64,000 nt of DNA from RHKX01 sp035759925. Lineage in GTDB: Bacteria; Actinomycetota; Thermoleophilia; Solirubrobacterales; 70-9. The notes beneath the pieces were generated by a model. That model was given only the letters and a program-made list of their open reading frames with translations. It was not told where the DNA came from and ran no database searches. This document shows, in pieces, positions 1-8,668 of the stretch (the stretch's first letter is position 1; each line of letters opens with the position of its first letter). A program made the position numbers and the translations under genes. The stretch covers positions 1 to 64,000 of the forward strand of contig DASTTY010000109.1 of assembly GCA_035759925.1 (NCBI GenBank). The letters are read 5' to 3'.

Positions 1-606
1 CTCCGCGAATTTCTCGAGCCCGGCCGGCATCGACTCGACCGGCACGAACGCCGAGGAGATGAATGTAATCGGGAAGATGATCGTGAAGCCGATCCCGTTC
101 GCCGCCTCCGGGGATGAGACCGACATCCCGATCAGCGCGAAGATCCACGAGAACGCGTAGCCGAACAGGAGCAGCAGCGCGAAGCCGGCGAGGATCTCCA
201 GGATCCCGGTCTGGAACGAGAAGCCGATGATCAGCCCGGTGCCGACGAGGATCACGATCGAGAGCGAGTTGGTGACGACGTCGGCCAGCGTCCGGCCCGC
301 GAGCACCGAGGCGCGAGAGGTCGGCAGCGACCGGAACCGGTCGATCAGCCCCTTCGTCAGGTCCTCGGCAAGACCGAGTGCGGTCACGAAGCCGCCGAAG
401 GCGGTGTTCTGGACGATGATCCCCGGGATCAGGAAGTCGATGTAGTCGAAGCCCGGCGTCGAGATCGCGCCGCCGAAGACGAACGCGAACAGCAGCACGA
501 ACATGACGGGCTGGATCGTGAATCCGATCAGCAGGTCGGGCGAGCGCGGCAGCCGGACCAGGTTCCGCTCGGCCATCACCAGCGTGTCGGGCACGAAGCG
601 GCTCAT
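1..606 (-). CDS. ABC-2 type transporter permease, DrrB-like (3' end cut by window)
   Basis: This is the membrane subunit of an ABC-2 exporter. The visible 202 residues begin MSRFVPDTLVMAERN and show the family's N-terminal cytoplasmic helix followed by hydrophobic segments (FTIQPVMFVLLFAF, NSLSIVILVGTGLIIGF, ILAGFALLLLFGYAF). The order and wording match DrrB daunorubicin-type permeases. Its start overlaps the stop of the ATPase gene upstream by 4 bp (ATGA), so the two are translationally coupled and should form one efflux complex in the cytoplasmic membrane. The C-terminus lies beyond base 1. The substrate cannot be read from the sequence; drug or lipid export is known for the family. Confidence 0.88.
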   Translation of the reverse strand, partial: MSRFVPDTLVMAERNLVRLPRSPDLLIGFTIQPVMFVLLFAFVFGGAISTPGFDYIDFLIPGIIVQNTAFGGFVTALGLAEDLTKGLIDRFRSLPTSRASVLAGRTLADVVTNSLSIVILVGTGLIIGFSFQTGILEILAGFALLLLFGYAFSWIFALIGMSVSSPEAANGIGFTIIFPITFISSAFVPVESMPAGLEKFAE

Positions 607-1604
607 GCCGCCACTTCCTCGCACTCGTCGCCGGACCGCTCGCTCTCCTCGTCGGCGAGCTCACGGCCGGTCAGCGTCAGGAACACGTCGTCGAGGGTCG
701 GCCGGCGAACGGCGACATCGTCGGCGTCGATCCCGGCCTGATCGAGGCGCCGGGCCGCTTCCATGATCGTGCCCTGCTCGCGGGCGACGCGAACGCTCAC
801 CCGAGCGTCGTCGACGGCGGGCTGCTCCTCAGACATCGGCGCCAGCGCCATCGCGGCGTCGGCGGCGCGCGAGGCGTCGGTGAGGTGGACTTCGACGCGG
901 AGGCCGCCGACGCGCTCCTTGAGCTCGTCGGCGGTTCCGTCGGCGATCACCCGCCCCCGGTCGATGACCGCGATCCGATCGGCGAGGCGATCCGCCTCGT
1001 CGAGGTACTGCGTGGTCAGCAGCACGGTCGTGCCTTCGGCGACGAGGCCCTCGATCGTCTCCCAGAGCTCGAGCCGGCTGCGCGGGTCGAGGCCGGTGGT
1101 CGGCTCGTCGAGGAAGAGGACCGGCGGGTCGGCGACGAGCGCGGCAGCAAGGTCGAGGCGGCGGCGCATTCCGCCCGAGTAGGTCTTCGCGATCCGCCCG
1201 CCGGCGTCGCTGAGGCTGAAGCGGTCGAGCAGCTCGTCGGCCCGTCGCCGGGCTTCGGCGCGGCGCTTGCCGTAGAGGCGGCCGACCATGACGAGGTTCT
1301 CGATGCCGGTCAGGTTCTCGTCGACCGCCGCGTACTGACCGGCGAGCCCGATCTGGGCCCGCAGCGCCGGTGCCTCGGCGACGACGTCGAGGCCGATCAC
1401 GCTGGCGTCGCCGGCGTCGGGTGGGAGCAGCGTCGTGAGGACGCGGACAGCGGTCGTCTTGCCGGCGCCGTTCGGCCCGAGCACCCCGAGCACGGTGCCG
1501 CGCTCGGCCTCGAGGTCGATGCCGTCGAGGGCGCGGACGTCCCCGTAGGACTTGACGAGCCCGCGGACGGAGATCGCGGGCGGGCTTGTTCGTCGTTCGA
1601 TCAT
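603..1604 (-). CDS. ABC transporter ATP-binding protein, DrrA-like
   Basis: This ATPase powers the DrrB-like permease encoded next. Its 333 residues hold a complete nucleotide-binding domain: Walker A GPNGAGKT, signature YSGGMRRRLDLA, Walker B PPVLFLDEPTTGLD and a later H-loop region. A C-terminal extension of about 90 residues, ending TLDDVFLTLTGRE, is typical of DrrA-type proteins. It overlaps drrB by 4 bp. A WYL-family regulator is transcribed divergently about 160 bp away across two palindromes, so control of this exporter by that regulator is a reasonable inference. The transported compound is unknown. Confidence 0.92.
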   Translation of the reverse strand: MIERRTSPPAISVRGLVKSYGDVRALDGIDLEAERGTVLGVLGPNGAGKTTAVRVLTTLLPPDAGDASVIGLDVVAEAPALRAQIGLAGQYAAVDENLTGIENLVMVGRLYGKRRAEARRRADELLDRFSLSDAGGRIAKTYSGGMRRRLDLAAALVADPPVLFLDEPTTGLDPRSRLELWETIEGLVAEGTTVLLTTQYLDEADRLADRIAVIDRGRVIADGTADELKERVGGLRVEVHLTDASRAADAAMALAPMSEEQPAVDDARVSVRVAREQGTIMEAARRLDQAGIDADDVAVRRPTLDDVFLTLTGRELADEESERSGDECEEVAA

Positions 1605-1723
1605 GCAGCTCCTCGAGGACAGGCGATGGGGCGGTTCGTCGTGGGAAGGGACCGGTTCGGAGCCGGAGACTCATCGCTCCACTCACCGGTCGTCTTGCCT
1701 GCGCTCACACTAAGTAGCATTGC

Positions 1724-1750
1724 GGTCAGCTTCTGACCTCGATTCGAGGT
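1724..1750. promoter_or_regulatory. two abutting palindromes between drrA-like gene and WYL regulator
   Basis: GGTCAG-CTT-CTGACC (1724-1738) is followed, sharing 3 bp, by ACCTCGA-T-TCGAGGT (1736-1750). Both dyads are perfect. The second ends 12 bp before the GTG start of the WYL regulator, so a bound protein would block that gene and could also act on the divergent drrAB-like promoter. Operator function is inferred. Confidence 0.5.
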
Positions 1751-1762
1751 TTACTTCGGGTT

Positions 1763-2719
1763 GTGGCCGCCACCACCTCGAGCCGGCTCCTGGAGCTCCT
1801 ATCGCTATTGCAGGCCCGCCGCGACTGGCCCGGGTCCGAGCTCGCCGACCGGCTCGAGGTCTCGCGGCGGACGATCCGCCGCGACGTCGATCGCCTCCGC
1901 GACCTCGGCTACCCGGTCGAGTCGCTGAGCGGGCGGGCGGGCGGCTACCGGCTCCAGGCGGGCACCGCGATGCCGCCGCTGCTGCTCGACGAGGAGGAGG
2001 CGATCGCGATCGCGGTCGGCCTGCGGACCGCGGCGCAGGCGTCGGTCGCCGGGATCGAGGAGACCTCGGTCCGCGCCTTGGTCAAGCTCGAGCAGGTCCT
2101 CCCCGGGCACCTGCGGCGACGGGTCAGCGCCCTCGGCGGCGCCACCGACACGCTCCCCGGCGGCGGCCCGACCGTCGATCCGCAAGCGCTGACGACGATC
2201 GCCTCCGCCTGCCGCGACCACGAGCGTCTCCGCTTCGCCTACCGCGCCCGCGACGGCTCCGCGACCCGGCGGCTCGTCGAGCCTCACTCGCTGGCCAACC
2301 TCGGCCGGCGCTGGTACCTCGTCGCCTGGGACTGCGATCGCGACGCCTGGCGCACCTTCCGCGTCGACCGCCTCGCCTCCCCGGCGCCGGCCGGTGGCCG
2401 CTTCGGCGCCCGCGAGCTACCCGGCGGCGCCGATCCCGCGGCCTACGTCGCCGCCAACCTCAGCGGCGGCACGGAGACCTACGAGGCGCGCATCACCGTC
2501 CACTGCCCGGCCGACCAGCTCCGCGAGCGCCCCTGGATGCAGGAGGAGATCCGCTCCCTCGACGACGACACCTGCGAGTACCGGCCCGCCGACGTCGATC
2601 TCGACTGGCTGGCATTGCGGATCGCGATGATCCCGTTCGACTACGAGGTCGACGGACCGTCTGAGCTGATCGAGCGCCTGCGCTCGCTCCAGCAGCGCGT
2701 CGCCCGCTCGATCGGTTGA
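1763..2719 (+). CDS. WYL domain transcriptional regulator with N-terminal HTH
   Basis: The 318-residue protein has a DeoR/HTH_11-type helix-turn-helix at about residues 8-60 (ELADRLEVSRRTIRRDVDRL). A WYL ligand-sensing domain sits around residues 140-215 (RLRFAYRARDG, then RRWYLVAWDCDRDAWRTFRV), followed by a WCX-like C-terminal region. The start is a GTG just after two palindromes. Such regulators commonly sit beside the transporter they control, and here the DrrAB-like exporter is divergent. The ligand is unknown. Confidence 0.9.
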   Translation: MAATTSSRLLELLSLLQARRDWPGSELADRLEVSRRTIRRDVDRLRDLGYPVESLSGRAGGYRLQAGTAMPPLLLDEEEAIAIAVGLRTAAQASVAGIEETSVRALVKLEQVLPGHLRRRVSALGGATDTLPGGGPTVDPQALTTIASACRDHERLRFAYRARDGSATRRLVEPHSLANLGRRWYLVAWDCDRDAWRTFRVDRLASPAPAGGRFGARELPGGADPAAYVAANLSGGTETYEARITVHCPADQLRERPWMQEEIRSLDDDTCEYRPADVDLDWLALRIAMIPFDYEVDGPSELIERLRSLQQRVARSIG

Positions 2720-2736
2720 GGGGCCGCGCGTGGCCC

Positions 2737-4236
2737 TCAGCGGCCGGGCTGCGGCAACGGCGGGACCGGCTTGCGGCAGGAGGAGCCGGCGCAGTCGGCG
2801 AGGTCCTCGGCGGCGCCGCGGAGGATCGCCTTGATCCGGGCGTAGCGGGGATCGTCATGGACGCTCTCGAGCTCCCAGGGGTCCTTCTTGAGGTCGTAGA
2901 GGCCCTCCTGGCCGTCCTCCTGGAGGTCATAGCGGTAACGCTTCGTGCGGACCGCGATGTAGGTCGGCACGCCGCGCGGGTTCGGCGCCGTCTCGAGGAA
3001 GACGCCGCGATCGGCGAGCACGCCCTTCGGGTCGGCGGCCGCCTTCAGCAGCGACATCCCGTCGAGCTTGAAGCCGCGCTTCGGCTTCGCGCCGGCGATG
3101 TCGAGGATCGTCCGCGCCAGGTCGGCGTTGCTGGTCACGCCCTCGACCTTGCGGCCGGCCGGGAAGCCCGGGCCCTCGATCATCAGCGGGACCCGCGAGG
3201 AGCCCTCGTAGGGGACGTACTTGACGCCGGCTGCGGTGCCGTCCTCGGTAACCGGGTCGCGGAGGCGATGCTCGCCGAGGATCCAGCCGTTGTCGGAGGT
3301 GAAGATGATCACGGTGTTGCGGTACTCGCCGGTCCGCCTCAGCTTCCTGACGACGTTCTCGACCATGTCGTCGACGCCGAGCAGGGAGCCCATGCGTCCA
3401 CGCCAGTGCTCCTGCAGCTCGGCCTGCTGCTGGGCGGTCATCTGGGTCGGGAAGAACGCCGCCAGCGTCGTCGGCTTGTCGGAGATGTCGGCTTCGTTGA
3501 AGTTCGGGTAGATCGGCATCGAGCGATTGGCGAAGGCGTCGGCGTAGCGCGGCGGCGGCAGCGCCGGCGAGCCCTCCCGCGTGGCGCCTGACGCGGTCGC
3601 GACCGTGTGCGGCGCATTCGGCGCAAGGCTCATGAAGAACGGTTTGCGGGCCTTCGATGCATCGCGGATCGCGTGATCGGCGAGACGGGTGTAGACGTCG
3701 GTTGAGTAGTTGCGCTCCGTCCGCGCGTACGTCTTCAGGTCGCCGTTGTTGTTGATCGTCATCCCGTAGTAGTCGTACGTCGACGGATCGACGCCGCCGT
3801 GCCAGTCGTCCCAGCCCGTCGGGACCTCGGTCGGCTTCTGCTCGCCGTACTCGTTCAGGTACTTGCCGATGTGGATCGTCCGGTAGCCGGCGCGGCCGAG
3901 CCAGACGGGCAGGGTCTCGCGGCCGTCGAGCATCCGGTAGCCGCCCCACGGCCAGTTGTTCCAGAGGACGCCGTGGTTGTGGGCGTACTGGCCGGTCAAG
4001 AACGTCGCCCGCGACGGGCAGCAGAGCGGGTAGTTGACGAAGTTGCGATCGAACGTGACGCCCTCACGGCCGATCAGCCGCCGCGTCTTCGGCATCACCG
4101 GCATCGACCGGAAGTCCTGATCGTCGGTCATGATGACGACCACGTTGGGCGGCTCGGCCCGGCTCTCCCCGGCGGCGGGCGAGGGCAGCACGAGCGCCGC
4201 GAGCAGCGCGACCGCCAAGGTCATCCTCCCGATCAT
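2737..4236 (-). CDS. exported type I sulfatase
   Basis: This sulfatase hydrolyses a sulfate ester, probably outside the membrane. The 499-residue protein starts with a signal peptide (MIGRMTLAVALLAALVLP, cut near AAGES). The metal-binding TDDQ is at residues 37-40, and the formylglycine motif CCPSR places the modified cysteine at residue 72. Further family blocks include GKYLNEYG, FTSDNGWILGEHRL and a C-terminal RYRYDLQEDGQEGLYDLKKDP segment typical of N-acetylglucosamine-6-sulfatase/arylsulfatase relatives. No formylglycine-generating enzyme is in the window. A TetR gene is divergent, with a dyad between them. The substrate is not determined. Confidence 0.92.
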   Translation of the reverse strand: MIGRMTLAVALLAALVLPSPAAGESRAEPPNVVVIMTDDQDFRSMPVMPKTRRLIGREGVTFDRNFVNYPLCCPSRATFLTGQYAHNHGVLWNNWPWGGYRMLDGRETLPVWLGRAGYRTIHIGKYLNEYGEQKPTEVPTGWDDWHGGVDPSTYDYYGMTINNNGDLKTYARTERNYSTDVYTRLADHAIRDASKARKPFFMSLAPNAPHTVATASGATREGSPALPPPRYADAFANRSMPIYPNFNEADISDKPTTLAAFFPTQMTAQQQAELQEHWRGRMGSLLGVDDMVENVVRKLRRTGEYRNTVIIFTSDNGWILGEHRLRDPVTEDGTAAGVKYVPYEGSSRVPLMIEGPGFPAGRKVEGVTSNADLARTILDIAGAKPKRGFKLDGMSLLKAAADPKGVLADRGVFLETAPNPRGVPTYIAVRTKRYRYDLQEDGQEGLYDLKKDPWELESVHDDPRYARIKAILRGAAEDLADCAGSSCRKPVPPLPQPGR

Positions 4237-4253
4237 GCGAGCAGGCTACCGGA

Positions 4254-4276
4254 TCTATTGATTCCTCGTCAATAGA
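4254..4276. promoter_or_regulatory. inverted repeat, probable TetR operator
   Basis: TCTATTGA and TCAATAGA are perfect 8-bp arms separated by 7 bp. They lie in the 53-bp gap between the divergent sulfatase and TetR genes. The AT-rich dyad stands out against GC-rich surroundings and ends 13 bp before the TetR start. Size and position suit autoregulation by a TetR repressor; binding is inferred. Confidence 0.6.
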
Positions 4277-4289
4277 GGTCCGCCCAGGT

Positions 4290-4895
4290 ATGCTGCCGAT
4301 GATGTCCGGAACCAGAACACGTCTCGATCCGGGGGTACGCCGCGAGCAGATCCTCGCCGCCGCCCGCGAGGTGTTCGTGGCCGACGACTACGCCCACGCC
4401 TCGATGGAGGCGGTCGCACGCCGCGCCGGCGTCACCACGGGCCTCGTCAACCACTACTTCGGGACCAAGCGCGACCTCTACCTGGCCGTCGTCGCCGACC
4501 TCGCCGCGGGGCTGCCGGAGATGGTCGACACCGACCTCCCCGACCTCGCGCTCGAGGACCTGATCGCCCGCAACATGGCCAGGTTCCTCGACGCCTTCGA
4601 GCGCAACCACGAGGTTCTCTCGATGCTGCTCGGCGGCGAGGGCGGCCTCGGCCGCGACCCCGAGGTCGAGGCGATCATGAGCGGCGCCCGGGACCGGATC
4701 GTGATGCGGATGGCCTACAACCACGCCGGCGACGATCCATCGCCGGAGCTCCTGCTCGCCCTCCGCGTCTTCCAGGGGACCGCCGAGGCGGCCGCGAAGG
4801 AGTGGCTGCGCTACGGGCGCGCCACCCGGGCCGAGGTCGAGGCGCTGCTGACCCGGACCCTGCTGGCGATGATCGGCGACCTCTCGCGGCGCTGA
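4290..4895 (+). CDS. TetR family transcriptional regulator
   Basis: The 201-residue protein has a classical TetR N-terminal HTH (RREQILAAAREVFVADDY, then VARRAGVTTGLVNHYFGTKRDLY) and an all-helical ligand domain. The start is ATG at 4290; ATGs at 4299 and 4302 in the same frame are equally possible. It is divergent from the sulfatase across a 23-bp dyad and convergent, 1 bp apart, with a DHA2 efflux pump. The sulfatase and the regulator itself are the likeliest targets. The ligand is unknown. Confidence 0.9.
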   Translation: MLPMMSGTRTRLDPGVRREQILAAAREVFVADDYAHASMEAVARRAGVTTGLVNHYFGTKRDLYLAVVADLAAGLPEMVDTDLPDLALEDLIARNMARFLDAFERNHEVLSMLLGGEGGLGRDPEVEAIMSGARDRIVMRMAYNHAGDDPSPELLLALRVFQGTAEAAAKEWLRYGRATRAEVEALLTRTLLAMIGDLSRR

Positions 4896-4896
4896 G

Positions 4897-6429
4897 TCAG
4901 CCGGCTTCCGAGTAAGCGGGCTCCGGCTCGCCGCTCCGCTGCGCCTCCGGGTCCATCCCGGCCTCGGCCTCGTTGCCGCGCGGCCGTTCCGGCTCGAGGA
5001 CCGCCAGCGCGACGACGAACGCCGCCACGACGAGACCGGTAGCCACCGCGAAGGCGAGCTCGTAGCCGCCGGTGAGGGCGGCCCGCGTCGAGTCGCCCTG
5101 CGCGAGGAGGTCGTCGGTGCGGCTCGCCGACAGCGTCGCCAGCACGGCGAGGCCGATCGCCGCCCCGACCTGGGCGGTCGTGTTGACCAGCCCCGAGGCG
5201 AGCCCGGCATCCTCGCGGGTCGCTCCCGACATCGCCAGCGTCATCAGTGCCGGGAAGCAGACCCCGACGCCGAGCCCGAGCAGCAGCGTCGGCGGCAGCA
5301 CGTCGGCGACGTAGGAGCCGTCGACGGGGACCGTCGCGAACAGCGCCAGGCCGAGCGCGATCAGCAGCAGGCCCGGCAGCAGCGTCCGCTGGGCGCCGAA
5401 GCGCATGATCAGCGGCTCCGCGTAGCGGACCGACAGGGTGCCCATCACCAACGTCGTGGGCAGGAACGCGAGCCCGGTCTCGAGCGCGTCGTAGCCGAGC
5501 ACCTCCTGCAGATAGAGGACCCCGAGGAAGAACATCCCGAACATCCCGGCGACGGTCAGCGCCTGGATCAGGTTCGCGCCGGAAACGTTCCGGGAGCGGA
5601 AGATCCGCAGCGGCACGAGCGGGTTGCGGGCGATCGACTCACGGACGACGAAGGCGACGAGCAGGGCCAGCGAAGCCGTCGCCAGCGCCAGCGTCGTCGC
5701 ATCGCCCCAGCCGTCCTTGGCCGCCGGCTCGACGATCGTGTAGACGCCGAGCATCAGCGAAGCGGTGATCAGGATCGCGCCGAGCACGTCGGCGCCGTGG
5801 CCGAACCCGGGCCCGCGGTCACGCTCGAGCAGCCGCATCGAGGCGACGGCGGTGAAGAGCCCGATCGGGACGTTGATGAAGAAGATCCAGTGCCACGAGA
5901 TCGCCTGGGTCAGGACGCCGCCGGCGAGCAGGCCGACCGAGCCGCCGGCCGAGGCGACGAACGCATAGACGCCGATCGCCTTCGCCTGCTCGCGCGGCTG
6001 CGGGAACATCGTCACGATCATTCCCAGGACAACCGCGGCGGTCATCGCGCCGCCGATGCCCTGGACGAAGCGCGCGGCGACGATCATCGCCTGGCTCTGG
6101 GCGAACCCGCAGAGGAGCGAAGCGAGTGTGAAGACGGCGAGGCCGGCCAGGAAGACGTCGAGGCGCGAGATCAGGTCGCCGAGCCGGCCGGCGAGCAGCA
6201 GCAGCCCCCCGAACGCGATCAGATAGGCGTTGACGACCCAGGCGAGGCTCGATTGCGAGAACCCGAGGTCGGACTGGATCGCCGGCAGCGCGACGTTCAC
6301 GACGGTCGCGTCGAGGACGATCATCAGGACGCCCGCGCAGAGCACGTAGAGGGCGATCCAGCGTGAGCGATCCGCTTCCGGCGATTCGGTGGCGCGCCCT
6401 GCGTTTGCGTTGGTCTCGGTCATCTCCAT
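4897..6429 (-). CDS. MFS transporter, DHA2 (EmrB/QacA, 14-TM) family
   Basis: The 510-residue proton-driven exporter begins with a short hydrophilic N-terminus. It carries the DHA2 signature LDATVVNVALPAIQSDLGFS in TM1 and motif A-like GRLGDLISRLDVFLAG. The family's WHWIFFINVPIG block and about 14 hydrophobic segments follow. Drug or fatty-acid-like compounds are usual substrates for the family; the actual one is unknown. An alternative ATG lies two codons downstream (6423). A 22-bp dyad (6488-6509) lies in its upstream region. Confidence 0.92.
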   Translation of the reverse strand: MEMTETNANAGRATESPEADRSRWIALYVLCAGVLMIVLDATVVNVALPAIQSDLGFSQSSLAWVVNAYLIAFGGLLLLAGRLGDLISRLDVFLAGLAVFTLASLLCGFAQSQAMIVAARFVQGIGGAMTAAVVLGMIVTMFPQPREQAKAIGVYAFVASAGGSVGLLAGGVLTQAISWHWIFFINVPIGLFTAVASMRLLERDRGPGFGHGADVLGAILITASLMLGVYTIVEPAAKDGWGDATTLALATASLALLVAFVVRESIARNPLVPLRIFRSRNVSGANLIQALTVAGMFGMFFLGVLYLQEVLGYDALETGLAFLPTTLVMGTLSVRYAEPLIMRFGAQRTLLPGLLLIALGLALFATVPVDGSYVADVLPPTLLLGLGVGVCFPALMTLAMSGATREDAGLASGLVNTTAQVGAAIGLAVLATLSASRTDDLLAQGDSTRAALTGGYELAFAVATGLVVAAFVVALAVLEPERPRGNEAEAGMDPEAQRSGEPEPAYSEAG

Positions 6430-6487
6430 CCTCGCGTCTCGTCCTTTCCGGTCGTTTCCAGTCGAGACAGCCGGGCCATCGGGAATT

Positions 6488-6509
6488 AATCGGTTCCGGA
6501 CGACCGATT
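6488..6509. promoter_or_regulatory. inverted repeat upstream of DHA2 pump
   Basis: Perfect 7-bp arms AATCGGT and ACCGATT are separated by 8 bp, 59 bp upstream of the pump start. A possible -10 (TTAATT on the minus strand) overlaps one arm. It may be a repressor site; its sequence differs from the dyad at 4254-4276, so a different regulator could act here. Confidence 0.4.
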
Positions 6510-6539
6510 CGACCGGGCGCTCAGCGAGCGCCGCGGCGG

Positions 6540-6782
6540 TTACTGCTCGTAGCCCTCGACCGTGCCGGCGTCGCGGACCGACGTGTTGTCGGGATCGAGT
6601 CGGTACTCCTCGTGCGCCTCGCGCTGGCGGAGGAGGTCCCAGACCTGGTCGAGCTGGACCTTGACCTCCTCGAGGCGCTGGTGGCGCTCGTCGTCGGGGC
6701 CCCTGCCGACCGACTCGGCGAGCAACCGCCGTTCCTCGGCGACCAGCTCCTCGATCCGGTTCCGCAGCTTCGCGTCGTCCAT
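6540..6782 (-). CDS. DUF2630 family protein
   Basis: This 80-residue protein is helical and charged. It has the family's features: EELVAEERRLLAES, then HQRLEEVKVQLDQVWDLLRQ and a C-terminal DAGTVEGYEQ. DUF2630 proteins are widespread in actinobacteria and have no established function. I chose ATG 6782 because AAGGTGG sits 6 bp upstream and the family begins MDD. An earlier in-frame ATG at 6806 lacks this support. Confidence 0.85.
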   Translation of the reverse strand: MDDAKLRNRIEELVAEERRLLAESVGRGPDDERHQRLEEVKVQLDQVWDLLRQREAHEEYRLDPDNTSVRDAGTVEGYEQ

Positions 6783-6826
6783 CGCGACCACCTTAGCGAT
6801 GTGCACCGGCGGCGACGGGCGTGCGA

Positions 6827-7555
6827 TCAGACACCGAGTACGGCGCTGAAGGCGAGCATGAACGCAGCGCCGAGCAGGGCTCCGAGGATCGCATCGCGGC
6901 GCTGCGCGCGGAGCGCGTCCGGGAAGACCGAGACGACGACGAGGGCAAGCATCGCGCCGGCGGCGAACGCGAACGAGAGCGGCAGGAGCGCGGTGACCTC
7001 CTCGACGAGCAGGAAGGCGATCACAGCGCCGATCGGCTGCGGGATGCTCGACACGATCGCCGCCCAGAACTGCGCCCAGAAGCCGTAGCCGGCGGTCGCC
7101 ATCGGGATCGCGGTGCTCGTCCCCTCGGGGATGTTCTGAATCGCGATCGCGACGACGATGAACAGCCCGAGGCCCTCCGTCGTCGATGCATACGCGGTCC
7201 CGATCGCGAAGCCCTCGGGGAGGCTGTGGACGAGCAGCACCAGGAAGACGAGGACCCAGGTCCGGTCGCCGTCGCCGTCGCCGATCGCGGCCGGCGGCGA
7301 GACTTCGAGAAGGTGCCGGGCGACGAGCAGGAAGGCGACGCCGGCGGCGAATCCGACCGTGACCGCACCGGCGCTGCCCTCGTCGAGCGCCGGGAGCAGG
7401 AGGCCGACGATCGCGGCGATCAGCATCACTCCGGACGCGACGCCGAGCAGCGCGCCGCGGAGCTCGGTGGCGCGCTCGCCGAGCATCGCCACCGGGATCA
7501 CCCCCAGCCCCGTCGCGACGGTCGTCGCCGACGCGACGAGGATCAGCTCGATCAT
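6827..7555 (-). CDS. ZIP family divalent metal transporter
   Basis: The 242-residue membrane protein has eight hydrophobic segments. It carries the two ZIP metal-path motifs: HSLPEGFAIG in TM4 (about residues 110-119) and QNIPEGTSTAIP in TM5 (about residues 139-150). Family members import Zn2+, Fe2+ or related ions along their gradient. A hydrophilic GDGDGD stretch lies before TM4. It is co-oriented with DUF2630 downstream (44 bp gap). Metal specificity cannot be inferred. Confidence 0.9.
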   Translation of the reverse strand: MIELILVASATTVATGLGVIPVAMLGERATELRGALLGVASGVMLIAAIVGLLLPALDEGSAGAVTVGFAAGVAFLLVARHLLEVSPPAAIGDGDGDRTWVLVFLVLLVHSLPEGFAIGTAYASTTEGLGLFIVVAIAIQNIPEGTSTAIPMATAGYGFWAQFWAAIVSSIPQPIGAVIAFLLVEEVTALLPLSFAFAAGAMLALVVVSVFPDALRAQRRDAILGALLGAAFMLAFSAVLGV

Positions 7556-7618
7556 CGGTCGATTACTACCGCGGCCGGCCGGCGAGCTCGTCCGTAGTCG
7601 CCGGGGATCCTCGTCGGG

Positions 7619-8428
7619 TCAATCGAGCGGCCGCGGGTCGAGCGCCCAGTCGAGCGCGAAGTCGGCGACCTCCTCCCAGTCGGGCGCGCCCGGGAAATGG
7701 GGACGGCCCGGGAACTCGCGGTAGGCGGTCAGGGCCTTCGAGCCGGCGTACTTCTCGGCGTTGTGGCGGGTCGCCTTCGGCGGGATGATGTGATCGTTCT
7801 CGAAGGCGATGAAGAGCAGCGGCGCCCGCTCGTCGTTCTCGAACCGCACCTCGGTCGGCGGATGCCGGTGGAGGTTCGCGAAGGCGCCCTCGAACAGGAC
7901 CGTCGCGGCGGCCGGGACCGCGTAGCGCTCGTAGATCGCATCCGAGTCGGCCTCGGACAGCGTGTTGGTGAAGGCGTAGTGGAACTGCCTGGCGTCGAGC
8001 GGAACGGCCCGGCCGCGGTTGAGCGGGTTGCGGAGGACCGGTGCCGACGCCTTGATCGTCGAGAGCGGCAGGTCGGGAACGCCCTTGACCGTGCCCGACG
8101 CCACACCGACGCCGGCGCTGCCGAGGCCGCGGTCGACGAGCAGCTGCGTGAAGGCGCCGCCGAAGGAGTGGCCGATGATGATCGGCGCCTCGTCGAGTCC
8201 CGCGATCAGCTCGGCGTAGTGGTCGACGATCGTCTCGATGTCGAGACCGGCGATCGGCGTCGGGTCCTCGTTCAGGGCCTCGACCTCGACTTCCATACCG
8301 GGCCAGGCCGGCGCGATGACGCGGTGGCCGCGCTCCTCGTAACGAGCGGCCCAGCGCTCCCAGCTTCGCGGCGTCAGCCAGAGCCCGTGGATGAGAACGA
8401 TCGTCCGGCCTCCGTCGCCGCCGCTCAT
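7619..8428 (-). CDS. alpha/beta hydrolase
   Basis: The 269-residue protein shows the fold's oxyanion HG (residues 14-15 in LIHGLW) and nucleophile elbow GHSFGG (Ser88). A late acid in AFENDHIIPP and a histidine in GRPHFPG complete a likely catalytic triad. No signal peptide is visible, so it is cytoplasmic. Family members include esterases, lipases and haloperoxidase-like enzymes; the substrate is unknown. A 63-bp gap separates it from the ZIP gene. Confidence 0.88.
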   Translation of the reverse strand: MSGGDGGRTIVLIHGLWLTPRSWERWAARYEERGHRVIAPAWPGMEVEVEALNEDPTPIAGLDIETIVDHYAELIAGLDEAPIIIGHSFGGAFTQLLVDRGLGSAGVGVASGTVKGVPDLPLSTIKASAPVLRNPLNRGRAVPLDARQFHYAFTNTLSEADSDAIYERYAVPAAATVLFEGAFANLHRHPPTEVRFENDERAPLLFIAFENDHIIPPKATRHNAEKYAGSKALTAYREFPGRPHFPGAPDWEEVADFALDWALDPRPLD

Positions 8429-8452
8429 GGTGCGGCCCAGCCTACCCGCGGC

Positions 8453-8668
8453 TCAGATCTGCGGCTCGGGTCCCGGCTCCGGCTCCGGCGCCGGCAGCGG
8501 CTCGCCTGGAGGGTTCGGCGGGGAGGGATCCGGCGGCGGTCCCGGCCCGGGATCGGGGCTTGGGTCCGGGGGCGAGGGATCGGGCTCAGGCGGCTCCGGC
8601 GGCCCAGGGTCGGGCTGCGGATGCGGAGTCGGCGGGCTCGGCACCTCGAGAAGGAGCGACATCGTCAC
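8453..8668 (-). CDS. proline-rich small protein (uncertain)
   Basis: This 71-residue reading frame is nearly all Pro, Asp, Glu, Ser and Gly in PDPSPPDPSP-like steps after a short hydrophobic MTMSLLLEVP head. Its GTG start overlaps the stop of the Rho-N-domain gene by 4 bp (GTGA), the coupling seen throughout this window, which is the main reason to list it. It has no recognisable domain. The frame could be a chance opening in GC-rich repetitive DNA. Confidence 0.45.
   Translation of the reverse strand: MTMSLLLEVPSPPTPHPQPDPGPPEPPEPDPSPPDPSPDPGPGPPPDPSPPNPPGEPLPAPEPEPGPEPQI

Noticed and set aside
8453..8668. CRISPR-like or tandem-repeat array
   Set aside because: The periodicity comes from Pro-Asp-Pro codon repetition, with no conserved repeat/spacer structure.
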